A DNA stretch of 64,000 bases from Prevotella sp. (GTDB lineage Bacteria; Bacillota_I; Bacilli_A; ML615J-28; CAG-313), in the NCBI GenBank assembly GCA_023665755.1, contig JAMPDF010000003.1, forward strand, positions 76,572-140,571, given 5' to 3'. The notes beneath the pieces were generated by a model, which worked only from the letters and a program-made list of their open reading frames with translations, was not told where the DNA came from and did not search any database. Numbering within the stretch: the first letter of the stretch is position 1; the number at the start of each line of letters is the position of its first letter. The position numbers were made by a program, and so were the translations under genes. Positions 36,001-45,077 of this stretch are shown piece after piece.

Positions 36001-37092
36001 CCATTTGACAAGTTCCGCATAACTTGCGGCATCTTGTTCAATAGGATGATAACATTGTGGCATAATATAGTCAATCCATTCATGGTTAATCCAGTTTAAT
36101 GTATCCGAATATAAATAATCGCCATAATGGGCAAACCCTGCCGTATTAGAATAAGTTGGACTAATCAAAGTACCATTTGCATCATAAGTAGGAGATGCAG
36201 TATAGCCTCCATTTTGGTATACATTGGATGGTGAAATTCCAATTTGAACACATTTATTATGACTAGCATTATAAGACCTAATTTCTTTGGATAAGCTTTC
36301 AATAAATAAGTCTACTTGTTTTCTTCTAAAATTGGCTATAGATAAATTTTCTGTATTATATTTGGCACGAGTATTTTCATCATTTGCACCACTGATATAA
36401 AAATAATCATCAAAATGAATGGCATCTATATCGTAATTTTCAACAAGTTCCATACAAGTATCTACAATAAAATCACGCACTTCTGGAATACCTGGATCAA
36501 AAATAATATTATTTCCTACCGTAATCAAATTATCCGGATTATTAGCAGGATTTGCTGCAGGTAGTGATTCTGCTGAAAAAGATGGGTTTTGACCATTGGT
36601 TGAAATACGATACGGATTTAACCAAGCATGAAATTCAATTCCCCTATTATGACACTCTTCTATCAACCATTCTAATGGGTCAAATTGATCAAAATTAACC
36701 CCTCTCCACCAACTCGCAAGGGGATTCAGTTCTGATTTATACATTGCATTATTGTGTGTACGTACATGATAAATAATAGCATTCATTCCCATGTTTTGCA
36801 TATTATCTAATACTGTATTCATCATTGACTTATATTGGGATTCACTAGAATAAGCAGCTATGTCTCCCGCAAATACAGTAACCCAAGCTGCCCTTAATTG
36901 ACTCGTTGGATAGTTATATTCTTCTAATCGGTACACTTTTTCATTACTATTTCGGTAAGTTAAGTCTGTACCATTTGATGCTTTAACGACAACTAAATTA
37001 CTTGCTTCTATGTGTTTCATTTGAAATAAAAGACCTAAGCAAATAGAAATGGTTATTAGCAATAACATCATTGTTTTTTTTATATATTTCAT
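33052..37092 (-). CDS. Secreted GHL10-type glycoside-hydrolase-like protein with membrane anchor
   Basis: 1346 residues. Signal peptide at 1-30. Residues 65-420 match glycosyl-hydrolase-like 10 (DUF187): L-R-A-A-W-V-T-V, the N-G-x-N-A-like M-G-M-N-A-I-I-Y-H-V-R, H-A-W-L-N-P-Y-R and I-H-F-D-D-Y-F-Y with its acidic pair. A fibronectin-III-like segment lies near 465-550, and two wall-type helical repeats (V-T-N-Y/V-T-N-Q) near 555-610 and 875-935. A long Gln/Glu-rich coiled coil fills about 920-1290. The end is P-T-P-P, K-G-C-S-N-C-N-S-T, one membrane helix, and a basic tail. It should sit on the cell surface and act on glycans; substrate unknown. AAGAGG precedes the ATG, with an extended -10 at 37125. 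Confidence 0.85.
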   Translation of the reverse strand: MKYIKKTMMLLLITISICLGLLFQMKHIEASNLVVVKASNGTDLTYRNSNEKVYRLEEYNYPTSQLRAAWVTVFAGDIAAYSSESQYKSMMNTVLDNMQNMGMNAIIYHVRTHNNAMYKSELNPLASWWRGVNFDQFDPLEWLIEECHNRGIEFHAWLNPYRISTNGQNPSFSAESLPAANPANNPDNLITVGNNIIFDPGIPEVRDFIVDTCMELVENYDIDAIHFDDYFYISGANDENTRAKYNTENLSIANFRRKQVDLFIESLSKEIRSYNASHNKCVQIGISPSNVYQNGGYTASPTYDANGTLISPTYSNTAGFAHYGDYLYSDTLNWINHEWIDYIMPQCYHPIEQDAASYAELVKWWSWAVRYKKVNLYTGIGIYMTLESNEYWKRNVNEVQLQLLISGQYKEFKGASFYKYSTLLNTYNATIAHAVDTISNDYWKVKIPGAVVPYYAPLLDEVNPTGITYDKTTNTLSWNPVEQTRGYMVYQVPKGSRLNQEDISQVYCYTQQTTIALQQESGYDYYVASVNLANEISDGALVPIALEVEEVIALINQIPQIITLEHKSQIEHTRAVYNLLSSTEQASVTNYQKLVDAEAQLAAFADLETTLNDYINSLDKEIQTDRILPTPDYIQLSYQNASDQQVYDLKTGVRYKNYLATTKIGLIATLEHNGKTISKPFYVNVGLTRMDQEGLFYRNDPSAIGAEDKGNYSPGSNGYIGWSGHRVVVDRYVLYITGNENGTNYQEITDPTQIERCIHISAAGVYVNKTPKAITMKLTDAYESKSGASDGYFIIANEKIKEVQTGFDTNRSITLAPDEAIIITRYLDGLINGSPFVPVTKLEVGTKAYIDQETAIPVTPQEVKDVIEQINRIIMPVTLDQENLIVSIQHQYESLSPSNQQLVTNQDQLFEAIRALNELKQQLEQAQTTYIQKIDTLINSYDVSDAIKQELIKQGEAFKKQIRQAISVSDIEYIWTRVVATCNEYFENLENAKNQAKTSIQKFIDELTYNEAEMITIVQAQQVAIATIDEMADIEIIRAYPTEFIQQIESTHKALEQAKANAKEELSKLQQQWYTDAQNEYIGQMTDETMANIILCGTKQDVMVLQEECKNNVQTYITEITAAINEAITEISQKEMPTDPEITGLIAKTKQQIAKAQTVSEVEDIVDAFNTQYNQKLTLEKENTLKALDKWGVTSDYIYQDAINQAIQQTDEAIQQAKIIQEVQQAYATFQQEVEQWILPKRQEIKDKMTNYIQNLAYPQEELDQIELEKEKLFAQIDAYHFVDDMEHFFTDFKKIVQSIHQETPSVEPTPPAKGCSNCNSTVVMWIYITITIALVAVTFKKHASR

Positions 37093-37124
37093 ACTTGTAT
37101 ACCTCTTTTCTTTCTATTTAAATC

Positions 37125-37133
37125 ATTATACCA
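37125..37133 (-). promoter_or_regulatory. Extended -10 promoter of GHL10-rsuA
   Basis: TGGTATAAT on the minus strand (37133-37125), an extended -10; the -35 is poor. It lies 33 bases before the GHL10 ATG. Confidence 0.55.
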
Positions 37134-37248
37134 TAAAAATGATTTATACTAAAGAGTTTTGCAAGCGTTTTTATAGTAAGTTTTGGAAGTTTGTATATAT
37201 TTACATATTTTTAAAAATGATACATATAATGAAATTGAGGTATATATT

Positions 37249-37713
37249 ATGAAATGGTTAAAACGAATTTTATTATTTTTATTTGTCTTGTTTTTATTTA
37301 TTCTTCCTACACTTATTTTCAAACCTGATTTGGAATTTTATCATAGTTTAAAAGGGCCTAAACTACCTAGTTTGGTATTTCCAATTGTTTGGAGTATCAT
37401 TGATGTCTGTATGAGCATCTTTTTTGTCTATCATTTTGAAAAAAGAAAAAGTTATGATAAAAAAGACTATGCTCGAGTGCTTCTTTTCTATACAATGACA
37501 TACTTATCCTATTTTATGTTTCCTTATTTCTTTTTTGTAAAACATAGTTTATTTTTAGGATATGTATTTACACTCCTCAATTTTCTTTTTGCTACTTTAA
37601 CACTTTTAGAATCTTTATTATTGAACAAAAAGGCCAGTTTATTGGTACTACCTTATGTATTATGGGGAATTATAGCAACGGTGTTATCTATTATTGTTTA
37701 TTTGAATAATTGA
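37249..37713 (+). CDS. tspO: TspO/MBR-family membrane protein
   Basis: 154 residues with five hydrophobic segments. The family hallmark is visible near residues 30-50: F-Y-H-S-L-K-G-P-K-L-P followed by F-P-I-V-W-S. TspO proteins bind tetrapyrroles and are linked to stress signalling. Length is normal. GAGG lies 9 bases before ATG at 37249; an earlier in-frame Met at 37183 has no ribosome site. Transcribed alone, divergent from GHL10 and convergent with the TPR gene. Confidence 0.78.
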   Translation: MKWLKRILLFLFVLFLFILPTLIFKPDLEFYHSLKGPKLPSLVFPIVWSIIDVCMSIFFVYHFEKRKSYDKKDYARVLLFYTMTYLSYFMFPYFFFVKHSLFLGYVFTLLNFLFATLTLLESLLLNKKASLLVLPYVLWGIIATVLSIIVYLNN

Positions 37714-37723
37714 TTTTGGATAT

Positions 37724-37773
37724 AAAAAAAGAAGTAGTCATCAATCATTTGGATTGGTTCACTACTTCTTTTT
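37724..37773. terminator. Bidirectional terminator
   Basis: GAAGTAGT/ACTACTTC outer stem with inner CAATC/GATTG, A-run before and T-run after. It serves tspO and the convergent gene at 37779. Confidence 0.85.
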
Positions 37774-37778
37774 GTTTC

Positions 37779-38945
37779 CTATTTCTCATTTTCAATAAAA
37801 CAACCATGCACATTATAATATCCAAGTTCACGATTGTTACCATCATATAGCCTTGCATAATCATCTACTTTATATTCACTTCTTAGGCCTTGTTCATCAT
37901 ATAGATATCCTAGATCGCCACGTGTATACCTTTTATTTCCAATGGTATAATAGGTTGTTGTGCCTGTTTGTGACGAATGACTAGCCAAATGGCTAAGCGC
38001 GCTGGTGATATGCATAAAACTTAAATCATTTTGATCTGCATATCCATCAGAGTAATATACTTCACGTTCTTTGAGACGTTTTTTTTCTTTCGCATAATAT
38101 ATTTCATATTTATCCCATAGTTCATTGTATGCATCTTGATGTTTTTCCTTACTATTTGGAGGAAGAGAAGCAAAAAGTTGATCATATGTCGATATCGTTT
38201 GATTGGCTAACCGAAGATCACTCATTTGCATTATATTATCAAAAATAGCCATTGCATAAAATCTAGTTGCCGTTAGTTTAGATTCATCATCAGTTAAATA
38301 TTGCATAGCTAGTTGGTAAGATTCCATAAATGCTTTTCGTTCTGAGTCATTTCCCCATATATAATATCCAAAGACACAAATCAAATGAGCATGACCATAT
38401 AAACTTTCCCAAGTCATTCGAGAATAAAAAGGATTATACATCTCATACTCTTTTAGCATTTCATCTGAATTGGTTTGTCTTAACTTTAGAATTTCTTTTA
38501 AATATGTGACTGATTTTTTCATACTATCATAGGCCATATCTTGATTCATATAACCTTCTACATATATATCCAAATAACATTTTGCTCGGTGCAATTGAAA
38601 TAATCCATCTTTGATTTGCGGATGTGCTACACAAAAATGGCATAAATTATCCCACTCTTCTAACTCTTCTAAAAGCATGGCATACATACCATATGCATAC
38701 GTATTTCCTAAATCACAAGCCTTTTGAAGTAACTGTTGATATTCTTGAATATTTGGCTCTGATGCTTTGACAACTTTGGGTTGAAATAAAAGTAATGCTT
38801 TGCAAAAAATTCCTCTTGCATTTTCCGTATCTGCTACAGAACAAACTTTACGATAACATTCTTCATATGCTTGATTTTGATAATCCTCCAATGCTTCTTG
38901 TAGCAATTTGTGTTGAGGGTTAATTTTTTTACGAAATAATCCCAT
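37779..38945 (-). CDS. TPR/Sel1-like repeat protein, function unknown
   Basis: 388 residues, soluble, with no signal peptide. The first 260 or so residues are helical in a TPR/Sel1-like manner (Y-E-E-C-Y-R-K-V, A-C-D-L-G-N-T-Y-A-Y-G-M-Y-A), followed by a coiled stretch and an unusual Tyr/Asp-rich tail (I-G-N-K-R-Y-T-R-G-D, Y-D-E-Q-G-L-R-S-E-Y, Y-D-G-N-N-R-E-L-G-Y) that resembles short repeated Y-D modules. It starts 2 bases after the stop of the small upstream gene and probably relies on it for translation. Function unknown. Confidence 0.7.
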   Translation of the reverse strand: MGLFRKKINPQHKLLQEALEDYQNQAYEECYRKVCSVADTENARGIFCKALLLFQPKVVKASEPNIQEYQQLLQKACDLGNTYAYGMYAMLLEELEEWDNLCHFCVAHPQIKDGLFQLHRAKCYLDIYVEGYMNQDMAYDSMKKSVTYLKEILKLRQTNSDEMLKEYEMYNPFYSRMTWESLYGHAHLICVFGYYIWGNDSERKAFMESYQLAMQYLTDDESKLTATRFYAMAIFDNIMQMSDLRLANQTISTYDQLFASLPPNSKEKHQDAYNELWDKYEIYYAKEKKRLKEREVYYSDGYADQNDLSFMHITSALSHLASHSSQTGTTTYYTIGNKRYTRGDLGYLYDEQGLRSEYKVDDYARLYDGNNRELGYYNVHGCFIENEK

Positions 38946-38947
38946 AT

Positions 38948-39334
38948 CTATTTTATCTTTTGTACAACCGTTGGATTTAACATATCTTGATGATTATCTT
39001 GTTTACTAATTAAAACAATGATAACCTTAAAGATATAATAAAATCGAGCTGTTGTTAATACTTTTTTAATCAATTTACGTTCTTCTTTTGTTGTATTACC
39101 CTTTTTCCATTTTGAACCAAAGGCATTGACCTTTTGGAATTCTCCCCCACGCATAGCAAGATATCCTGCAACAAGTGCTAAATTCATTGGGGTTTTCGAC
39201 ATTTTTCCCTTAGTACATTTTAATAATTCTTGTGTATCCATTAATAATTGGTCTTGTTCTAATGCACTAAATGTAGTGTAATCTGTTTTTGATAAGTCAA
39301 TAAATTTGTAATTGTTTTTGTCAAATTTTTTCAT
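38948..39334 (-). CDS. Conserved-looking protein of unknown function
   Basis: 128 residues, basic and helical, with one weakly hydrophobic stretch near residue 105 (Y-Y-I-F-K-V-I-I-V-L-I). No family recognised. ATG at 39334 is chosen, with AGAGGAG 9 bases upstream; an upstream start at 39361 overlaps the -10. It forms a two-gene operon with the TPR-like gene and ends in TAG. Confidence 0.65.
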   Translation of the reverse strand: MKKFDKNNYKFIDLSKTDYTTFSALEQDQLLMDTQELLKCTKGKMSKTPMNLALVAGYLAMRGGEFQKVNAFGSKWKKGNTTKEERKLIKKVLTTARFYYIFKVIIVLISKQDNHQDMLNPTVVQKIK

Positions 39335-39359
39335 TATTCTTCTCCTCTTTGTTTTTTTC

Positions 39360-39368
39360 ATTATACCA
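39360..39368 (-). promoter_or_regulatory. Extended -10 promoter of 39334 operon
   Basis: TGGTATAAT on the minus strand, 26 bases before the ATG; no good -35. Confidence 0.5.
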
Positions 39369-39410
39369 TAGAGGGTGCTGATAAAGTGCTAATATTTAGA
39401 TGGATTTATC

Positions 39411-39452
39411 AAAAAAAGACTGAATATGAGAAAATACTCTTTCAGTCTTTTA
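39411..39452 (-). terminator. Terminator of OB-fold lipoprotein gene
   Basis: AAAGACTGAA pairs with TTCAGTCTTT around a bulged loop; seven bases of T follow on the minus strand. Confidence 0.75.
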
Positions 39453-39462
39453 TAAATATACA

Positions 39463-42288
39463 TTATTCTTCTACAATAGTATAGTTTGCTATTACATATG
39501 TATATTGGGTTTTATACCAATTGTAAGCAATTAATGTTACACAAATATTTTTTCCATTCAAAGCTTCTAATGCTTGATAATTTTCTGCATAATAATTGGC
39601 ATTGGTATAATTGTACAATTCAATTTCATCACTACCTACAGATAGATAAGCTCTTTGGCTTGTTCCTTCTACATGTACTGTAGCAACAACATCTTGATAC
39701 ACCACTGCGCCCAATTTTGCATCTTCACCTGCTAGGCTAGCAGCAACTAAATTAGCAAATAGGATATCTTTTATAAAGGAATTGTTAGGTACTACATTTC
39801 CCTTAGAAACAACAGTAATCGTTGTATCTGTAGCAAATTGTGGTAAGCCATAATACAAATCCATATTTCCTTTTAAAATGACTTTATCCCCAATCTCAAC
39901 TGTACCTTGGGTTTTGCAATATAATGTTCCTGTTTCATCAGTTACAAAGAATCCCCAAGAAGTAGCTCCTTTTGATTTCACAACAGCACTTACAATTCCT
40001 TCAACTACTACAGTTGAGCCATTTCTTTGTGCTTGTTCTCTAAATGCTGCAACAGTGATACTTTCAGCTTTAACAATTTTGAAAGAAACTTCAATAGTCG
40101 TTTGATATGTTCCGTATGCAAAATCAAGTGCCAACGTAACATCTTCTGTTTGAGTAGGAGCAGCAATCGTAAGCGTAAATACTTGACCTACTTGTGATGC
40201 ACTAACTTGTTTAGAACTGCAATTATCAAGAGATAGGGTAGCTCCTTCTGGCACATTGTATGTAATAGTTGTTTCATCGGCATATTCAGAAACAAATAAA
40301 TGCTCAATGGTAGATTTTTCAAAATAACCTAATAAATGATCTGGTGTTGCAACTTCACCTAATACTTGTAACACGCCTGCTTTCCAAACAAATTTCTTGC
40401 TTGATACTGCACCAATTCGAAGCGTAACATAGGCTTCTACACATTTACCAGCGTATTGTTCTAACCATGCATATTCACCTGGACCGTTTTTACCTGAATT
40501 TTGTGAATACACAATCATACTAAGTGATGGATCATTAAGATCATGAATATAATAATTGACATAAGAACCTGTTGTTCTTTCTACATACATTGTTGTTTTA
40601 AAAACCATATTACTGATATTATTGTCAGATGGATTTTGAACAAGGCTAGCAAAATCTTTTTCCTCAATATATTCAACTGGTAATTCATGTTCTTGCCAAT
40701 CATGATACAAAACTTCTGCTTGATTTAAACGAATAGAGCCTGTATGGTTATTATCTTCTCTTGGTTGATATAAATCACCAAAACCAGTTACATATACATA
40801 TTCACCTATTTTTAATTTGGTAATATCTGTTGTTGTATCTACCGCAGTGGATACAAATACCGCAATTGAACTGGTCTCATCCATAATTTCAAAGCCAGCT
40901 GGAGTTGTTGTTCCTTTCAAATATAAGAAACCTACAACATATCCTTGAATAGTAACTTGTTGTCCCACTGGTACTTTTCTTGCTTCTTCAATAGATATAG
41001 TTTCAATATCTGGTTTTGAAATAGCTCCTTCAAAAGAAATAGTTCTTGTTGACACTAAATCATTATATTGAAGGGTAATTTCTACTTCCATTTTAGTTAA
41101 TTCTGCACCAAAATCAAGGGATATTTCATATATATCTTCTTTTTGAACTAAGGTTACCCCATTAGATACAGATGTATAACTTACCTTTGCTCCTTCTAAC
41201 TGCTGATCTGTTGTTGCAAGGGTAAATGTACATGGATTATCATAGGTCTTGCTAAACTGAGTAGCTAGCCGATCTAACGCATATTCCATATAAGTTTTAT
41301 CATCTACATTCACCTCATCTAAAATTTGAATAGGTACAATACGCCAAAAATTACCGCTTGCGGAAAGTTTACAATTGTGCACAGCAATTAAGCATTCTCT
41401 TACACTTCCATCGTATTCTTCAAGCCAAGCAAGATCCTTACCATTTGCAGTTGTATATGCATAATAACTATTGACACCATTTAAGTCATTAAAGTAATAA
41501 TTAACAAAACCATTTCCTACAGATTTATGAATGTTTGCAACTACTTTGTATACATTAGATGTAATATTTTCTGATACAGGAATCATGCATAAATCCGCAA
41601 TGGATGTTTCTTGAATAAATGATGTTGGTATAGAATGAATTTGGTTATCATTTGTAAGTGTAGTAGGGATAATTTGCTTAGCACCTGTATAACCTGCTTT
41701 TTCAGCGGAGGTTGTACTATTGGCATCAATATACTTTGTAAATTCACCTTCAATATGTACAAAGTTACCTACTTTTACTGTTTCTGCATAACTTGAACTA
41801 TGGACATAAATGGAATCAGTCTCATCAAATATATAGAAGCCTACTGGTACATTCTTTTCGGTCCCGTAAACAACATAAGCTACAATTCCCTCTACTACAA
41901 CAGTTTCTTTGGCATTGTATTGCTTTACCTCTTGAATAGTCGCTTTACTCTTTGCAATAACAGTAACCGAATAGACTTTCTTTTCACTGTAATCATCTTT
42001 TGTAAATGTAACAGTGATTTCTATGGTTACATTTTCAGTTTGTCGATTGACTATACCTTCGTTAGAAATGACATTTTCATCCGAAGACATATAACTGAGT
42101 GTTACCTCACCAAGTTTTGTTTTAAATTCAAGATTCGTTTCTACTTTTGACAAATCAACGTCTTTAAAACATTCAACCATTGCATCTTTAACTGCAGTTT
42201 GTGCATTATTTTGAACCACACAAGCAGTCATTCCTAAAGATGCCAAGACTAAAGCTAGAAAAACAAATACTTTTTTCATCTTTTTCAA
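39463..42288 (-). CDS. OB-fold/Ig-like repeat lipoprotein
   Basis: 941 residues. Lipoprotein signal ending G-M-T-A-C at Cys23. It is built from alternating modules: an atypical bacterial Ig-like module (residues 55-110, S-S-D-E-N-V-I-S then V-T-V-I-A; others near 340-430 and 660-745), each followed by an OB-fold-like module. The latter begin V-V-V-E-G-I-V, V-T-I-Q-G-Y-V and V-V-V-E-G-I-V and continue G-F-Y-I-F-D-E-T-D-S-I, G-F-E-I-M-D-E-T-S-S-I and G-F-F-V-T-D-E-T-G-T-L, so there are three major copies. Surface-exposed; ligand unknown. TTG at 42288 is favoured since AAGG lies 5-6 bases before it; ATG at 42279 would be too far. Confidence 0.82.
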   Translation of the reverse strand: MKKMKKVFVFLALVLASLGMTACVVQNNAQTAVKDAMVECFKDVDLSKVETNLEFKTKLGEVTLSYMSSDENVISNEGIVNRQTENVTIEITVTFTKDDYSEKKVYSVTVIAKSKATIQEVKQYNAKETVVVEGIVAYVVYGTEKNVPVGFYIFDETDSIYVHSSSYAETVKVGNFVHIEGEFTKYIDANSTTSAEKAGYTGAKQIIPTTLTNDNQIHSIPTSFIQETSIADLCMIPVSENITSNVYKVVANIHKSVGNGFVNYYFNDLNGVNSYYAYTTANGKDLAWLEEYDGSVRECLIAVHNCKLSASGNFWRIVPIQILDEVNVDDKTYMEYALDRLATQFSKTYDNPCTFTLATTDQQLEGAKVSYTSVSNGVTLVQKEDIYEISLDFGAELTKMEVEITLQYNDLVSTRTISFEGAISKPDIETISIEEARKVPVGQQVTIQGYVVGFLYLKGTTTPAGFEIMDETSSIAVFVSTAVDTTTDITKLKIGEYVYVTGFGDLYQPREDNNHTGSIRLNQAEVLYHDWQEHELPVEYIEEKDFASLVQNPSDNNISNMVFKTTMYVERTTGSYVNYYIHDLNDPSLSMIVYSQNSGKNGPGEYAWLEQYAGKCVEAYVTLRIGAVSSKKFVWKAGVLQVLGEVATPDHLLGYFEKSTIEHLFVSEYADETTITYNVPEGATLSLDNCSSKQVSASQVGQVFTLTIAAPTQTEDVTLALDFAYGTYQTTIEVSFKIVKAESITVAAFREQAQRNGSTVVVEGIVSAVVKSKGATSWGFFVTDETGTLYCKTQGTVEIGDKVILKGNMDLYYGLPQFATDTTITVVSKGNVVPNNSFIKDILFANLVAASLAGEDAKLGAVVYQDVVATVHVEGTSQRAYLSVGSDEIELYNYTNANYYAENYQALEALNGKNICVTLIAYNWYKTQYTYVIANYTIVEE

Positions 42289-42573
42289 ATTTTCCTTTTC
42301 TTCAAATTTTTGGGGGGAGATGTAATCTCAAACATATTATATCTTGCTTCTGTTTTTTTTACAAGAAAAGACAATTAGAAAGCGTTGTCAAAAAAGAGTA
42401 TGAAAAAAAAGATAAGGGCTATTCTTGTCTAGAAAGCCTTTATCTTGTGATTGTGTTTTAGTTTCAAATGTCTTTAGCTAGTTTAACGATATCTCTTTTT
42501 ATAAATTAAATCCTATTGTTTGAGAGATTATTTTATTTTTAAGTAGGAAATTTTTATTAAACTATTTTACAAA
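42289..42573 (-). promoter_or_regulatory. Spacer with lipoprotein promoter and aminopeptidase terminator
   Basis: Minus-strand promoter TTGTAA (42364-42359), 17 bases, TATAAT (42341-42336). A terminator hairpin GATAAGGGCT/AGCCTTTATC at 42411-42444 is followed by a T run on the minus strand and ends the aminopeptidase operon. Nothing else recognised. Confidence 0.7.
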
Positions 42574-43839
42574 TCATTTCAAAGTAGCCTTGCCTTTTTC
42601 CTTTTGAATAGATGTCTCATAAAACTGTTGAAACACCTGTTTCATATATATCACATCCTGAGTTCCAGCAGTTTCATAACAAGAATGCATCGCTAGTTGA
42701 GCAAGTCCAATGTCTACACTAGGTATACTAAAATGTGACTGCGAAATAGCACCCAACGTACTTCCGCCTCTTATATCACTACGATTGGTATAATCTTGGT
42801 AAGGAACTTGAGCCATTTGACATATTTTTTTAAAAACAGCCTCACTATACCCATCCGTGGTATAACTTAATCCCGCTTGGTGTTTAATTACAATTCCTTG
42901 ATTCATATATACTGCATTACTCATATCACTTTTTTCAGGATGGTTAGGATGTACTGCATGTGCATTATCGGCCGAAATCATAAAAGATTGGGCCATCAAA
43001 GCATAAAAATCTAGTGATAATGCTTGAGCAATTCTTGTCAATACATCGATTAGGAAACTGGAATCAGCGCCATTAGAAGATCTACTTCCTACTTCTTCAT
43101 TGTTAAAAATAGCCGCTACAGCAATACCAGATGGTGTAGCATTTACTAAGGCATCTATAGATAAATAGGCACATTCTAAATCATCTAGCCGGCCTGATAA
43201 TATATATTCTTGATTGGCTCCTCCAAGACATGCCTCTTCCTTATTATATAAAAATAAATCATGGGATAGGATTTTTTTCCCTTTTGCATACATTGATAAT
43301 TTTTCTTCAAATGAAGTAGCAGATTGTGAAAAGATTGGCAATAAATCTATTTGTGGATTTGGTGAAAATTCATTACTTCTGTTCATATGAATGGCTACAC
43401 TTGGAATGACTAATGTTTGGTCCAGTGCAACCAATTGTTCATTAATCCTATCGCCTTCATCAACAAATATTCTCCCCGCAACGCCAAGAGGTCTATCGAA
43501 CCATGTATAATGTAACATACCGCCATAAGGCTCTGTATTAAGACGCGTATAATGGTTACGCATATCTTGAACTGTCATATTGGGTTTTAATTTATAACAA
43601 GGAGAATCGCTATGGCTAGCTATAATAGAACATGTAGGTTGATTAACCTCTTTGGGAATTTGAAAAGCAATGATACTCGATCCATTTTTAATAACATAGT
43701 ATTTTCCACCTAATTCTATTTCCCATTTGTTTTCTTCATACAACTGAATAAATCCTGCTTGTTCTAACTTCATTTGAAGTTGGTAAATGGCATGAAAACA
43801 AGTATAGGATTGATTTAAAAATGACATTAGTGCTTTCAT
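42574..43839 (-). CDS. apeB: M18-family aminopeptidase
   Basis: 421 residues. Zinc peptidase that removes N-terminal (typically acidic) residues from peptides in the cytoplasm. Expected metal ligands and catalytic residues are present: H in A-S-H-S-D-S-P, D in S-G-R-L-D-D-L-E, the E-E pair in F-N-N-E-E-V-G-S, D in S-A-D-N-A-H-A-V-H-P, and the late H in L-A-M-H-S-C-Y-E-T-A-G. ATG at 43839 shares its first base with the stop of the M29 gene, so translation is coupled. Last gene of the ABC-F/M29/M18 operon. Confidence 0.92.
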   Translation of the reverse strand: MKALMSFLNQSYTCFHAIYQLQMKLEQAGFIQLYEENKWEIELGGKYYVIKNGSSIIAFQIPKEVNQPTCSIIASHSDSPCYKLKPNMTVQDMRNHYTRLNTEPYGGMLHYTWFDRPLGVAGRIFVDEGDRINEQLVALDQTLVIPSVAIHMNRSNEFSPNPQIDLLPIFSQSATSFEEKLSMYAKGKKILSHDLFLYNKEEACLGGANQEYILSGRLDDLECAYLSIDALVNATPSGIAVAAIFNNEEVGSRSSNGADSSFLIDVLTRIAQALSLDFYALMAQSFMISADNAHAVHPNHPEKSDMSNAVYMNQGIVIKHQAGLSYTTDGYSEAVFKKICQMAQVPYQDYTNRSDIRGGSTLGAISQSHFSIPSVDIGLAQLAMHSCYETAGTQDVIYMKQVFQQFYETSIQKEKGKATLK

Positions 43840-45077
43840 TAGAATACAAAGTTCCCTTCTTTAAAAATTTGAATTTGTTTTCCATCATGAGTAGTACCCA
43901 TAATCTCCATATCGGCTGAGCCAAACATAAAATCCACATGAGTTAATGAAACGTTATACCCTAGTTGAACCAGTTCTTCTTCCGACATCGTTGTACCTCC
44001 TACTACATTCATTGAATAGGCATTGCCAAGCGCCAAATGACATGAAGCATTTTCATCAAACAAGGTATCATTGAATAAAATATTTAAATTGGATATAGGA
44101 GAATCATACGATATCAATGCAACTTCGCCCAATCTAGAAGAACCTTCATCTAGTTCAATTAAACTTTTTAAAGCCTCTTTTCCGACTTTTGCATCATACT
44201 CTACAACTTTCCCATCTTTGAAAATAAAATAAAAATCCTCAATCAATTGTCCTTGATAATTAAGTGGTTTGGTACTGACTACTTTACCATTTACTTTATC
44301 TTTGTGTGGCATAGTAAATACCTCTTCGGTAGGAATATTGGGTACAAAATAAACACCATTGCCACCCATTTCTCCCCCACCTGCCCAAAGATGGTTTTCA
44401 ACCAATTCAACCATTAAATCCGTACCTAAACCATTTTTAAAATGCAAACTTTGAAAACGATAATCATTCATTTTTTGACTATGTTCTTCTAAAGCATGGG
44501 TATGTTTTTTCCAGTCTTCTACTGGATTGTTCTCTACACTAATTCTTGATGTATACATAATGGCATCAAATAACTTATCCCATGCTTCAGATGGTTCCAC
44601 CTCTGGAAAAACGGTTTTGCACCATGCCTCATTAGGATAGGCCACAATTGTCCATTGCGATTTACTTGCACTATAGTGATTGTGGAAAAAAGCAGTTTTC
44701 GGACCAATAGCACGTTCTGCCAACATTAATCTAGACATATCCACTCCTTGCATACCATGAGGATTTCTAGAATCAATGGCAATACGGCAAGCATTTTGAT
44801 CTACAAAATAATGCATCCTATCTATTTGCCATGTTGGAATATCTTGTAACGTTTCGTCTGTAGCATAGGTATAATAATTTCGGTTTAATTCATCATCACT
44901 CCAATCGATATATACCTTTTTTGCACCAACTAGGTAAGCTTCTTTTTGAATCAACTTCGCAAGTGGAGCTGCCTCTAAGGTAGATGCAACAACAACAATT
45001 TGTCCTTTTTGGACATTGGCACCTACCTTTACGGCAAGACTCGCTAATTTTTCTAATAAGATTTGTTTTTTATTCAC
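43839..45077 (-). CDS. M29-family aminopeptidase
   Basis: 412 residues; a metal-dependent aminopeptidase of the AmpS/PepS/aminopeptidase T family. Family residues are visible: E in V-E-N-H-L-W-A-G-G-E, E in S-S-R-L-G-E-V-A-L, H and Y in C-H-L-A-L-G-N-A-Y, and H-x-D in T-H-V-D-F-M. Start is GTG at 45077 with AAAGGAG upstream, overlapping the ABC-F stop by 8 bases. Together with the M18 enzyme it suggests active peptide use. Confidence 0.92.
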   Translation of the reverse strand: MNKKQILLEKLASLAVKVGANVQKGQIVVVASTLEAAPLAKLIQKEAYLVGAKKVYIDWSDDELNRNYYTYATDETLQDIPTWQIDRMHYFVDQNACRIAIDSRNPHGMQGVDMSRLMLAERAIGPKTAFFHNHYSASKSQWTIVAYPNEAWCKTVFPEVEPSEAWDKLFDAIMYTSRISVENNPVEDWKKHTHALEEHSQKMNDYRFQSLHFKNGLGTDLMVELVENHLWAGGGEMGGNGVYFVPNIPTEEVFTMPHKDKVNGKVVSTKPLNYQGQLIEDFYFIFKDGKVVEYDAKVGKEALKSLIELDEGSSRLGEVALISYDSPISNLNILFNDTLFDENASCHLALGNAYSMNVVGGTTMSEEELVQLGYNVSLTHVDFMFGSADMEIMGTTHDGKQIQIFKEGNFVF

